Source: Flavobacteriales bacterium (lineage in GTDB: Bacteria; Bacteroidota; Bacteroidia; Flavobacteriales_E; Vicingaceae). Taken from it: a DNA stretch of 64,000 nucleotides. Below the pieces are notes generated by a model. That model was given only the letters and a program-made list of their open reading frames with translations. It had not been told where the DNA came from and made no database searches. The stretch is from the NCBI GenBank assembly GCA_013359255.1, contig JABWCF010000011.1:101829-165828 (forward strand), in the 5' to 3' direction. Position numbers and translations under genes: made by a program. Shown here one piece after another: positions 45,647-54,143 of the stretch; the stretch's first letter is position 1, and each line of letters begins with the position of its first letter.

Positions 45647-45686
45647 AATAACTAACGAATAAAAAGTGAACTTAGTATTTGCTGTT

Positions 45687-45694
45687 TAATTTTG
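45687..45694 (+). promoter_or_regulatory. -7 box of mnmD
   Basis: TAATTTTG matches TAnnTTTG, 23 bp before the TTG start at 45718. It is one base from the opposing -7 box. Confidence 0.45.
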
Positions 45695-45695
45695 T

Positions 45696-45703
45696 CAAAA
45701 ATA
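45696..45703 (-). promoter_or_regulatory. -7 box of the beta-helix lipoprotein gene
   Basis: On the minus strand this reads TATTTTTG, 49 bp before the ATG at 45646. It lies back-to-back with the mnmD -7 box. Confidence 0.4.
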
Positions 45704-45717
45704 CATAAATAGCCGAA

Positions 45718-46365
45718 TTGGAAAGAGAAATTATAAAAACAGCTGATGGTTCTTACACATTGTTTGTACCTGCTTTAAATGAGCATTATCATTCAGTTCA
45801 CGGAGCTTTAACGGAATCACTACATGTTTATATTCAGGAAGGGTTGCGTTTTGCCGAAAATCATTTTCAGGAGATTAAATTATTAGAAATTGGGTTAGGA
45901 ACCGGGTTAAATCTTTTTTTAACATTGCAACATGCTCAAAAAAAAGTGTTTTATACAGCTCTAGAGCCATACCCTTTGGAAGTTAATTTAATAAAGCATT
46001 TACACACAAATATGGTTGAAAAAGAATTGGCTGTAAAAGTAAACATAGCCGAATGTAATAAATGGCATAGTTTAACTCCATTGTTTTCGTACATAAAAAA
46101 AACAGAAAAAGTAGAGATTACAGAATTGCCTTTTGAGGAATACCATTTAGTTTACTTCGATGCTTTTGCTCCACGGGTTCAGTCCGAAATATGGACAGAA
46201 CAGGTGTTTTATAAACTTTACCAAAGTATGCAGCTTCATGCAGTGTTGGTAACCTATTGTTGCAAGGGCGATGTAAGAAGGGCTTTAAAATCAGCAGGCT
46301 TTTGGGTAGAAAAATTGCCCGGTCCACCAGGAAAAAGAGAGATGCTAAGAGCCGTTAAAAAATAA
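45718..46365 (+). CDS. mnmD: tRNA methyltransferase MnmD
   Basis: A 215-residue AdoMet-dependent methyltransferase of the stand-alone MnmD type (the methyltransferase half of MnmC). LLEIGLGTGLNLFLTL is the AdoMet motif and YFDAFAPRVQSEIW the substrate region; the C-terminus GFWVEKLPGPPGKREMLRA is typical. It finishes 5-methylaminomethyl-2-thiouridine at the wobble base. The start is a TTG: the in-frame stop at 45706 leaves no ATG in a good place, and MEREIIKTADGS is the conserved beginning. No FAD-dependent MnmC domain is attached. Confidence 0.88.
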   Translation: MEREIIKTADGSYTLFVPALNEHYHSVHGALTESLHVYIQEGLRFAENHFQEIKLLEIGLGTGLNLFLTLQHAQKKVFYTALEPYPLEVNLIKHLHTNMVEKELAVKVNIAECNKWHSLTPLFSYIKKTEKVEITELPFEEYHLVYFDAFAPRVQSEIWTEQVFYKLYQSMQLHAVLVTYCCKGDVRRALKSAGFWVEKLPGPPGKREMLRAVKK

Positions 46366-46425
46366 CTTTATTTAAGCTCGTATTATTTCTTTTGAAAAAA
46401 AAGCGTTTATAATACGTAGTAGTTT

Positions 46426-46830
46426 TTAACTTCCCAACGAAATTATTTTATTAAATTCTGCTTTTGTAACGGGCATTACCGACAAACGACTTTGTTTAAT
46501 TAACTTCATCTCTGCCAATTCTTTTGTACTTTTTATTTGTTCTAAACTTATCGTCTTTTTTAAAGGCTTATCTGGAATTAACTCCACCGCAACCCAATGT
46601 TTATCATCAGTGGTGGGGTCTGGAAAAAACTCTTTGCTTACCACCGCAATGCCCACCACACACTTATCGCTAACACTATGATAAATCAAAACCTTATCGC
46701 CTTTTTTCATAGCCATCATATTATTTCTAGCCTGATAATTTCGAACCCCGTCCCAAAGGGTCCTTTTTTGTTTTGCCAAATCCTGCCAACTAAAAGTTTC
46801 GGGTTCGGTTTTCATTAACCAGTAATTCAT
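46426..46830 (-). CDS. EVE domain protein
   Basis: A 134-residue protein that is all EVE domain: MNYWLMKTEPETFSWQDL, GVRNYQARNNMMAMKKGDKVLIYHS, and GIAVVSKEFFPDPT. This fold belongs to the PUA superfamily and binds modified bases in RNA or DNA; many EVE proteins are modified-nucleotide readers. The cellular target is unknown. It is convergent with mnmD, separated by 60 bp, the widest such gap in the window. That gap contains a weak hairpin (arms CGTATTAT and ATAATACG with a long loop). Confidence 0.88.
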   Translation of the reverse strand: MNYWLMKTEPETFSWQDLAKQKRTLWDGVRNYQARNNMMAMKKGDKVLIYHSVSDKCVVGIAVVSKEFFPDPTTDDKHWVAVELIPDKPLKKTISLEQIKSTKELAEMKLIKQSRLSVMPVTKAEFNKIISLGS

Positions 46831-46860
46831 TTTTTGTTTTTTAATCGAAAGTAAGTGAAA

Positions 46861-46892
46861 TTTGATTTAATTCAAATTTTCGCGTAAAATTG
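46861..46892 (+). promoter_or_regulatory. Promoter of the S46 peptidase gene
   Basis: TTTG at 46861-46864 and TAAAATTG at 46885-46892 (one mismatch to TAnnTTTG) lie 24 bp start to start, about 38 bp before the ATG at 46931. Confidence 0.4.
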
Positions 46893-46930
46893 AGATATTT
46901 ACAAGTTCAAATAAAAGATATATCAAATCC

Positions 46931-49051
46931 ATGAATCATTCAGGCAAAATAAGTTTCATTTTTCTCATTGTTTTATTACAATCATTTTGTGTTTTTTCAG
47001 AAGAAGGGATGTGGCTTCCGCACCTTCTAAAGCAACTAAACGAAGCCGATATGCAGGCCAAAGGAATGAAAATGACAGCCGAAGATATTTACAGTGTAAA
47101 TAAAGGAAGTTTAAAAGATGCGGTAATTTCTTTCGGTGGTTTTTGTACGGGAGAAATCATTTCAAACCAAGGCCTAATTCTTACGAATCATCATTGTGGT
47201 TTTAGGCAAATTCAGTATCACAGCAGCGTAGAAAAAGACTATATTACTCACGGCTTTTGGGCAATGAATTCAAGCGAGGAAATGCCATGCCCAGGGCTAA
47301 CAGCCACATTTATTGTGCGAATAGAAAAAGTTACCGATAAAATTTTAGAGGGCATTTTGGGTACAACCAGCGAAGAAGTTCGCCAAACCAACATTCAGAA
47401 AAAAATAGAAGAAGTGGGAGCAGAGGCTGTTAAAAATACTCACTATGATTATGTGATTCGCCCTTTCTTTTACGGAAACGAATACTATATGTTTATTACC
47501 GAAACGTTTAAAGATGTACGAATGGTTGGATCTCCTCCATCGTCTATCGGAAATTTTGGAAAAGACAGCGACAACTGGATGTGGCCAAGGCATACCGGAG
47601 ATTTTTCTTTATTCAGAATATACGCCAATGCAGAAAATAAACCGGCAGAGTACGCCACTACAAATGTGCCGTTTACTCCCCGGTATTTTTTTCCGATAAA
47701 CATGGAAACTCTTAAAGAAGGCGATTTTACGATGGTGTTCGGGTTCCCCGGAAGAACACAACAGTACCTAACCTCTTATGCCGTAAAACAACTCAAAGAA
47801 AATATAAATCCTACCCGCATAGAAATAAGAAAAATTATTTTAGATAAATGGAGCGAGAATATGCGTTTAAGCGATGAAGTAAGAATTAAATATGCTGCCA
47901 AATATGCCGGTAAGAGCAACTACTACAAAAAATGGCAAGGCGAAAACAATGGGCTGGTTCGGCTGAATACGCTTGCAAAAAAAATAGAAATGGAAAATGC
48001 TTTTGTCAATAAAGTGGCTGGAAATAAAGAGTTAGAAAAACTTTTGCCCGATTTAAAAGAACATTATCTAGCCATAGAAAAACATACTTTAGCCCGCGAA
48101 GTGTACAGCGAAGCCATTTTAAGCGGAATTGAATTACTTACTTTATCAAATGTATTTGTTCAATATCTTCAGTTGGGACAAAAAGCCGATATACAAAAAT
48201 TGAAATCATACATAGAAAAACATTTTAAAGATTTTGATTTAAAAACAGATAAAGAGGTAGCCTTACCTTTGTTAAACGTATATTCCAAAAGGAATAAAGA
48301 TTTTTTGCCAATTGCACTAAAACAAAAAAAAATCGAACTATTGATAAACGAGCTGTACACCCAATCCGCTTTCACAAGCAAAGAAAAAACTCTTAAACTT
48401 CTTTCATACATCGAAAAAGGAAACACAAGTAAAATAAAAAAAGATCCGGCCTACATACTTGCCTTTGAAATGGCAAACATTTATCAAAATAAAGTACAAC
48501 CCCTGTGCAACCAAAACGAGTACAAAATAGAATTACTATCTAGAAAATATGTAAAGGCCCTGATTGAAAATCTTCCTGATTACCGCAAATATTACCCCGA
48601 TGCAAATGGCACACTTCGCATATCCTATGGTATAATAGACGGGTACGAGCCCCGTGATGCAGTAGCATATTCGCCTTTTACCACCTTTGAAGGAATGATG
48701 GAAAAATACATTCCAAACAACGAAGAATTTGATTTACCCCCTAAAATGTTAGAATTATACCAAAACAAAGACTATGGGCAGTATGCCGATAATGGGCAGC
48801 TCATTATTTGTTTTGCAGCATCGAACCATACTACCGGAGGAAACTCCGGAAGCCCTATTATCAATGCAAAGGGGCATTTGATTGGCTTAAACTTCGACCG
48901 AAGTTGGGAAAGTACCATGAGTGATATTGCCTACGATACCTCTATATGTCGCAATATTGGAGTAAACATTAAGTATGTACTCTTTGTAATTGATAAATTT
49001 GCAGGAGCCGGTTACCTGATAAATGAAATGAAACTTGTTAAAGAAAACTAA
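46931..49051 (+). CDS. S46 family dipeptidyl peptidase, DPP11-like
   Basis: A 706-residue secreted serine exopeptidase. The triad is His in LTNHHCG (87/88), Asp224 in RHTGDFSLFR and Ser639 in TGGNSGSP. The residue 18 past the serine is Arg657 (GLNFDRSWE). In the characterised S46 enzymes this Arg marks DPP11, which prefers Asp or Glu at P1; DPP7 has Gly there. It would remove dipeptides from oligopeptides in the periplasm, as used by Bacteroidota that eat peptides. It has a signal peptide (to about FSEE). MORN and transporter genes follow in the same direction. Confidence 0.92.
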   Translation: MNHSGKISFIFLIVLLQSFCVFSEEGMWLPHLLKQLNEADMQAKGMKMTAEDIYSVNKGSLKDAVISFGGFCTGEIISNQGLILTNHHCGFRQIQYHSSVEKDYITHGFWAMNSSEEMPCPGLTATFIVRIEKVTDKILEGILGTTSEEVRQTNIQKKIEEVGAEAVKNTHYDYVIRPFFYGNEYYMFITETFKDVRMVGSPPSSIGNFGKDSDNWMWPRHTGDFSLFRIYANAENKPAEYATTNVPFTPRYFFPINMETLKEGDFTMVFGFPGRTQQYLTSYAVKQLKENINPTRIEIRKIILDKWSENMRLSDEVRIKYAAKYAGKSNYYKKWQGENNGLVRLNTLAKKIEMENAFVNKVAGNKELEKLLPDLKEHYLAIEKHTLAREVYSEAILSGIELLTLSNVFVQYLQLGQKADIQKLKSYIEKHFKDFDLKTDKEVALPLLNVYSKRNKDFLPIALKQKKIELLINELYTQSAFTSKEKTLKLLSYIEKGNTSKIKKDPAYILAFEMANIYQNKVQPLCNQNEYKIELLSRKYVKALIENLPDYRKYYPDANGTLRISYGIIDGYEPRDAVAYSPFTTFEGMMEKYIPNNEEFDLPPKMLELYQNKDYGQYADNGQLIICFAASNHTTGGNSGSPIINAKGHLIGLNFDRSWESTMSDIAYDTSICRNIGVNIKYVLFVIDKFAGAGYLINEMKLVKEN

Positions 49052-49055
49052 AAAT

Positions 49056-49610
49056 ATGAAGTCTGTTCTATTCTCTCTTTTTCTAATATATTCATTAGGA
49101 TTACTGGCTCAACAAGATATAGAAATAGTGTATAAAGACAAAAAGTTTATGGAACAAGACGATATCTTGTATAACAATCATCAACCCATAGAAAACTGGC
49201 GATTTAAAGACAGTATTTCCGATGGCAATTATGTGGTATATAGAGATGCTTCTAAAAAAATATTGATGATGAAAGGGCAATTAATATCATCGAAAAAAGA
49301 AGGGATATGGAAATATTATAATAAACAAGGTGCACTAGCCCGCGAACTCAACTATAAAAATAATAAACCTCATGGTGAAGAGAAATATTTTAATACAAAA
49401 AACAACAGCATAATGTTGTTGTATACATATTATGGAGGAATTTTAGAGGGAAAATATTTTATAAAATACGGAAACGGTCAACTCTGGGAAGAGGGCACTT
49501 ATAAAAACGGGGTGCAAGAAGGAGAATGGAAAATGTGGGACAGAGACGGAAAACAAATAAGACGAAGAATCTTTAATAATGGTACTCTTGCCCTTCAAGA
49601 AGATTTCTAA
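49056..49610 (+). CDS. MORN_2-repeat (YwqK-like) secreted protein
   Basis: A 184-residue protein. Starting at the ATG 49056, MKSVLFSLFLIYSLGLLAQ is a signal peptide; a start at 49035 overlaps the upstream gene. The rest has MORN_2-type repeats (GQLISSKKEGIWKYYNKQG, LNYKNNKPHGEEKYF, GQLWEEGTYKNGVQEGEWKMWDRDG). It resembles proteins labelled YwqK antitoxin, but being secreted it is not an antitoxin of that kind. Role unknown. It follows the S46 gene by 4 bp and precedes the transporter gene by 11 bp. Confidence 0.78.
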   Translation: MKSVLFSLFLIYSLGLLAQQDIEIVYKDKKFMEQDDILYNNHQPIENWRFKDSISDGNYVVYRDASKKILMMKGQLISSKKEGIWKYYNKQGALARELNYKNNKPHGEEKYFNTKNNSIMLLYTYYGGILEGKYFIKYGNGQLWEEGTYKNGVQEGEWKMWDRDGKQIRRRIFNNGTLALQEDF

Positions 49611-49621
49611 AAAAGAATTTA

Positions 49622-51061
49622 GTGTTTACAGTAAAAAAAATAGGTTTACTGCTTGGAATTATTACAGCCAGCAGCATTTTTTATTTTGGAGTAAAAGAGA
49701 ATTCCATTGCATACAAATCACTTGCGGTAGCAAGCCTTATGATTATTTGGTGGGTAACCGAGGCCTTACCCATTTTCCTTACTTCTTTGCTTCCTATTAT
49801 TTTATTTCCATTATTAGGAATTAATGAAATAAAAGAAACCGCATCACATTACGCAAACCCCGTAATTTATCTTTTTATGGGCGGATTTATGATAGCCATT
49901 GCCATGGAAAAATGGAATTTGCACAAGCGAATCGCACTTTCTATTATCCGTTATACAGGCACTAATGCCAATAGTATCATTTTTGGATTTATGCTTTCTA
50001 CCTACTTTTTAAGCATGTGGCTAAGCAACACCGCTACGGCTGTAATGATGCTTCCCATTGGAATATCTATTGTTAATCTTTGCATAAACGAATCGAACTG
50101 CAATACCAAAAGTGCCCGAAACTTTGCTATTTGCATGATGTTAGGAATTGCCTACGGAGCTAACATTGGAGGAATTGCCACACTTATTGGAACACCTCCT
50201 AATTTGGTTTTATTGGCATATATTAAAGAAATGTATAATTACGAAATCAGTTTTACCGACTGGCTTATATTTGGTATACCTCTCTCGTTTGCTCTTTTAT
50301 ATCTTACGTTTCTTCTTAGTATAAAAATAATGTTCCCCAATACTTTGGGAACCATAAGCGGATCGTCAGATATCATAGAAAATGAAATGAAAAAACTAGG
50401 GCATTTTTCGATACAGGAAAAAAGGGTGTTATCCATTTTTATTTTTACCGCTTTACTGTGGATTTTGCGTGAACAAATAAACAAGATTGAGTTTTTGAAA
50501 TCGCTGAACGACTCAATGATAGCATTGATTGGGGCATTTTTACTTTTTATGGTTCCGGCTGATAAAGAAAAGAAATCACTTCTTATATGGGAAGATATGT
50601 CGCGTTTGCCTTGGGGAATTTTGTTGCTTTTTGGGGGAGGCTTATCATTAGCATCGGGCATGGAAAAAGCCGGAGTGCTAGACCATATTGGAGCGTGGGT
50701 TACCCAATTAAATTTAAGTCATGCATTTCTGATGATGTTGTTGCTTACAGGCATTGCCTTGTTTCTAACTGAAGTAATGTCGAATGTAGCACTTGCTACA
50801 GTATTTATTCCCGTTGTCTGCATTATTGCTGAAGGAATGGGCAAAAATGTTCTTTATTTATCTGTTCCGGTTACCATAGCCTCTAGTTGTGCGTTTATGC
50901 TACCCATGTCTACTCCTCCCAATGCTATTGTGTTTGGAAGTGGACACTTGCGAATTGCCGATATGGCCAAAGCCGGGCTTGTATTAAATATTCTTTCTAT
51001 AATACTAATTACTCTTGTAGCTTATTTTATATTGCCCCTAGATTTTAGCTTCGAACCTTAG
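49622..51061 (+). CDS. SLC13/DASS family sodium:dicarboxylate symporter
   Basis: A 479-residue membrane protein with about 12 helices. It has the paired hairpin and SNT-type motifs of the DASS family: SNTATAVMMLPIG near residue 135 and GIATLIGTPPNLVL near 185, and in the second half SNVALATVFIPVVCI and MSTPPNAIVFGSG. It imports di- or tricarboxylates (or possibly sulfate) with Na+. The start is a GTG at 49622. The last bases overlap the convergent MORN gene stop (shared TTAG). It is in a run with the S46 and MORN genes. Confidence 0.9.
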   Translation: MFTVKKIGLLLGIITASSIFYFGVKENSIAYKSLAVASLMIIWWVTEALPIFLTSLLPIILFPLLGINEIKETASHYANPVIYLFMGGFMIAIAMEKWNLHKRIALSIIRYTGTNANSIIFGFMLSTYFLSMWLSNTATAVMMLPIGISIVNLCINESNCNTKSARNFAICMMLGIAYGANIGGIATLIGTPPNLVLLAYIKEMYNYEISFTDWLIFGIPLSFALLYLTFLLSIKIMFPNTLGTISGSSDIIENEMKKLGHFSIQEKRVLSIFIFTALLWILREQINKIEFLKSLNDSMIALIGAFLLFMVPADKEKKSLLIWEDMSRLPWGILLLFGGGLSLASGMEKAGVLDHIGAWVTQLNLSHAFLMMLLLTGIALFLTEVMSNVALATVFIPVVCIIAEGMGKNVLYLSVPVTIASSCAFMLPMSTPPNAIVFGSGHLRIADMAKAGLVLNILSIILITLVAYFILPLDFSFEP

Positions 51062-52641
51062 TCAGTCTTGCCATCACTGTATTTTATTTCTTTCAGAATA
51101 TTGCCATTTATATCGGCCCATTTACTTTTTCCGTTTCTAAGGCCATTTTTTATTTTAAACTCGAATCGGGTTTTGTTATTTGGCCAAAGTACAATGTAAT
51201 CTCCTTTAAAAGGAACTTTTGAGGGTAATTCACTAAATGTTTCTTTGATTACAACACCATTGGAATATACGGATTCCCACAACACTGATGGATTGTAAAA
51301 ATATTGCCAAACACCATCTTTGATGTTTTTGGTGTAGTAACCACTTTCTAAAATTTTCCCTTTATAGGCTTTTTCGTAAGCTCCTGTTAAAGGTAGGATG
51401 GATTTATATTTCGAAAAATGAGTTAATAAATCATCAGGCCATTTGCCTGTATAAACATAAACACCATTAAATAAGGTATCGCCAATGGTTTCAGATACGT
51501 TAATGGAATAAGGAGAAACCGATTTTTCTCCACCTGTTAAGGCGTATTCTCCGATTACTTCTGTGCCCAAAGGGTTATAGATTTTGCAACTTATTAGTTT
51601 ATCGTTTTCAAACACGTAGGTGGTTTGTAAAATACCAGCGGAATTAAACTGAGTACTTTCCCCGTTTAATTTTCCGTTTATGTACTTTTCTTCTTTTATT
51701 TTCTTTTGGTTTTTATCGTATTCAATCCAGATTCCATCAATTACTCCGTTCTTATAACTTCCTTCTCGCATAAGTTGGCCGGCCATGTTTTTATACACCA
51801 CTTTTCCCACTAGTTTGTCATCAAAATAATTTGCCTCGCGAATGGCATTTGTTTCTTTCATTCTTTCCATCCATTTTCCCATTTTCATTCCTTCAGAATA
51901 ATCGCCTTCGGCAACAACACCAAAATCGTCTTTTGAAATATATTTCCCGTTCAACTTCCCATAGTGGTAAAATGCATCAATCTGCGTAGCTGTTTTTTTT
52001 CCGTTTTCGTAAGCAAAATACTGAATCCATTTTCCTTCTAGTACACCTTTATCATATCGTATTTCTCGCATTACTTCGGGCTTGTTTACATCGCTGAGTA
52101 AATCGTACTCTTTCCAAAGCATGTCTTTTTTGTCATCGCGGTAGGTGCCTTCCAAATTTAAACGGCCGTTTATATAATGTTTCCATAAACCGTTTTTTAG
52201 GCCGTTTTTAAATGTACCTTCTTCTACAAGGGTTAATAACGTATCGTTTCCGGATGAAGAGGTTTTGAACGTATATTTTTTAAAATCACCTTCGGGTTTA
52301 TGGTTTAAATAATTTCCCTTTTCTATGGTGTCGTTTTTTATTAAATAGTAAGAGCCATGGTACAATCCAAATGAATAATGATACATTGCATAAACTTCTT
52401 TAAAAGGATTGTTTTTATAAAAAGACCATAATCCTTCTTTTGCTCCATTGTGGTTGTTGCCCGCTGAATGTAAGTTTTTTGTTCCTTCGTAATAAAATCG
52501 GGCTTGGCCGTGTAGTGTTCCGTTGCTATAGGTTTGCTCACTCAGTAAATTCCCTTTATCATCATATTCCATTACTACTCCATGTTGTGCATACACTACA
52601 AATGCGGATATAATAAAAAGAAAAGTCAAAACATTTTTCAT
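51058..52641 (-). CDS. MORN_2-repeat protein, secreted
   Basis: A 527-residue protein with a signal peptide (MKNVLTFLFIISAFVVYAQ). It carries at least nine MORN_2 repeats of about 22 residues with the core GxWxxY or GKWxxx (GLWKHYINGRLNLEGTYRDDKKDMLWKEY, GIWIEYDKNQKKIKEEKYINGK). MORN-like secreted proteins of Bacteroidota have no established role; the repeats are probably a beta-rich binding surface. It stands alone with a second MORN protein gene across the transporter. Its stop overlaps the transporter stop by 4 bp. Confidence 0.82.
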   Translation of the reverse strand: MKNVLTFLFIISAFVVYAQHGVVMEYDDKGNLLSEQTYSNGTLHGQARFYYEGTKNLHSAGNNHNGAKEGLWSFYKNNPFKEVYAMYHYSFGLYHGSYYLIKNDTIEKGNYLNHKPEGDFKKYTFKTSSSGNDTLLTLVEEGTFKNGLKNGLWKHYINGRLNLEGTYRDDKKDMLWKEYDLLSDVNKPEVMREIRYDKGVLEGKWIQYFAYENGKKTATQIDAFYHYGKLNGKYISKDDFGVVAEGDYSEGMKMGKWMERMKETNAIREANYFDDKLVGKVVYKNMAGQLMREGSYKNGVIDGIWIEYDKNQKKIKEEKYINGKLNGESTQFNSAGILQTTYVFENDKLISCKIYNPLGTEVIGEYALTGGEKSVSPYSINVSETIGDTLFNGVYVYTGKWPDDLLTHFSKYKSILPLTGAYEKAYKGKILESGYYTKNIKDGVWQYFYNPSVLWESVYSNGVVIKETFSELPSKVPFKGDYIVLWPNNKTRFEFKIKNGLRNGKSKWADINGNILKEIKYSDGKTD

Positions 52642-52761
52642 ACACAGGTTTTAAAAATTATCTTCTAAAGGTATACATTTTATCGAAAAATCAGAGAAAA
52701 CGTAGAAATTAAAAAAATATTTTACAAGCAATAAGGTGAAATGAAATTGGTTTAAAGAGGT

Positions 52762-54045
52762 ATGAAGAAACTACTTTGCATATTTCTGTTTGTATTATGT
52801 GCCTCGGAATATTCGGTTGCCCAGTTAATTTATCAGCACGATGTATATTTTGAAACTCACTCATCTTTACTTTCTGATAATAATAAAAAAACAATAGAAC
52901 AGATATATATAAAAATACCGGGCAATGCTACTCAAAAAATAAATCCACTTGGAAAAAACGAATTCAAAGGAAATAAGTTTTTAACCGAAATAAATTATAC
53001 AAGAGCATGGAATATAATACAATTTTTAGAAACGATTGTGTCCCCTAATACAGGTCTTTTTGTAGATACTCTCATCAATCAATATTCGGGTACTCCATTT
53101 TATGGTGTACTCATTAAAAAAGCCCCAATTGAATTAGAACCAAACTATTCTGAATTAAAAAAATTATGCAGAAAAAACAAACGAACATTCTATATAAATC
53201 CAACACAGAACGAAACCATAACAGGAATAGAAGGTACAGTAATTACCTTTTTTGCCAACACCATGCAATGTAATGATGGAAAGGAGGTTAAAGGAACGGT
53301 AGAAATTTCTTTAACCGAATATTATACTACGGCCGATATGGTAAAAGCACAATTAAATACAGCATCAGGCCCATTGCTGCTGGAATCTGGAGGAATGATT
53401 TTTATTAAAGCCTCCTGTTCATCGTGCAGAGAAAAAGAAGTAAAAATAAAAGAAGGGGATTTTTATAAAATAGCCTTTCCAACCGAAGAAATAAAGCCAG
53501 GCATGGGATTGTTTACCGGAAATATTGATGTAAATAAAAACTTAATAGACTGGCAGGCTGCAGAATTCATAGAAGATGAGATAGATTTATTTGAAAGCGA
53601 ATCTACAAACGAAGAGGACTATATATTGTCTGAAGACCCTGAAACGGGTGAGTTAATAGAAGTAGTTCGTACAAAGGAAGAAAAACAATTATACCACACG
53701 TTAAACAGCAAAAATTTTGGATGGATAAATTGCGATAGATTTATTGATACTCCTATCCCTAGCATATTGGCAAGCACCGTCCATTCACCCGTTAAAAAGA
53801 ATCATGTAGTTTTAGTATTCAGTCAACTTAAATCGGTACTGGAATTATATTCCGATGAAAATGGAAACTATTCTACTCAAAACCTTCCGTATGGCGAAAA
53901 AGCAACTCTTTTCTCGTACAGTATAGCAAATGGTAAAACCTATTTTGGAAAAAAAGAAATTACCATAGGAATTCAGCACTCTGTAGAAATTCATTTGGAA
54001 GAGAATACATTTGAATCGTTTCAAAATTTTCTTTCTGCACTATAA
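52762..54045 (+). CDS. Secreted protein with OmpA-like N-part, unknown role
   Basis: A 427-residue protein with a signal peptide (MKKLLCIFLFVLCASEYSVAQ). Residues 22-110 (YFETHSSLLSDNNKKTIEQI ... ARAWNIIQFLE-like) recall the OmpA-type peptidoglycan-binding fold. A middle region has paired cysteines (ASCSSCREKEV) and an acidic stretch (EDEIDLFESESTNEEDY). The end has a carboxypeptidase-regulatory-like pattern (YSDENGNYSTQNLPYGEKATLFSYS). No family name is recognised; similarity to OmpA is by pattern only. It is transcribed alone. Confidence 0.58.
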   Translation: MKKLLCIFLFVLCASEYSVAQLIYQHDVYFETHSSLLSDNNKKTIEQIYIKIPGNATQKINPLGKNEFKGNKFLTEINYTRAWNIIQFLETIVSPNTGLFVDTLINQYSGTPFYGVLIKKAPIELEPNYSELKKLCRKNKRTFYINPTQNETITGIEGTVITFFANTMQCNDGKEVKGTVEISLTEYYTTADMVKAQLNTASGPLLLESGGMIFIKASCSSCREKEVKIKEGDFYKIAFPTEEIKPGMGLFTGNIDVNKNLIDWQAAEFIEDEIDLFESESTNEEDYILSEDPETGELIEVVRTKEEKQLYHTLNSKNFGWINCDRFIDTPIPSILASTVHSPVKKNHVVLVFSQLKSVLELYSDENGNYSTQNLPYGEKATLFSYSIANGKTYFGKKEITIGIQHSVEIHLEENTFESFQNFLSAL

Positions 54046-54117
54046 TTTTGTACTTCTAATAACCTGCCCCCCTTTTTTATAAACAAAAAAACTCCCATAT
54101 AATCATCTCAATTTTAT

Positions 54118-54125
54118 TACCTTTG
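54118..54125 (+). promoter_or_regulatory. -7 box of the TPR-comA-aroE operon
   Basis: TACCTTTG is a perfect TAnnTTTG box 18 bp before the ATG at 54144. No -33 TTG is obvious. Confidence 0.45.
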
Positions 54126-54143
54126 CATACCGAGTAAAAAAAT

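Noticed and set aside
46379..46416. Hairpin between mnmD and the EVE gene as a terminator
   Set aside because: Only 8 AT-rich base pairs with a loop of 22 nt and no T run directly after; too weak to list as a feature.
49056..49610. YwqK toxin-antitoxin antitoxin
   Set aside because: The protein has a signal peptide and no toxin gene lies next to it; only the MORN repeat similarity is real.
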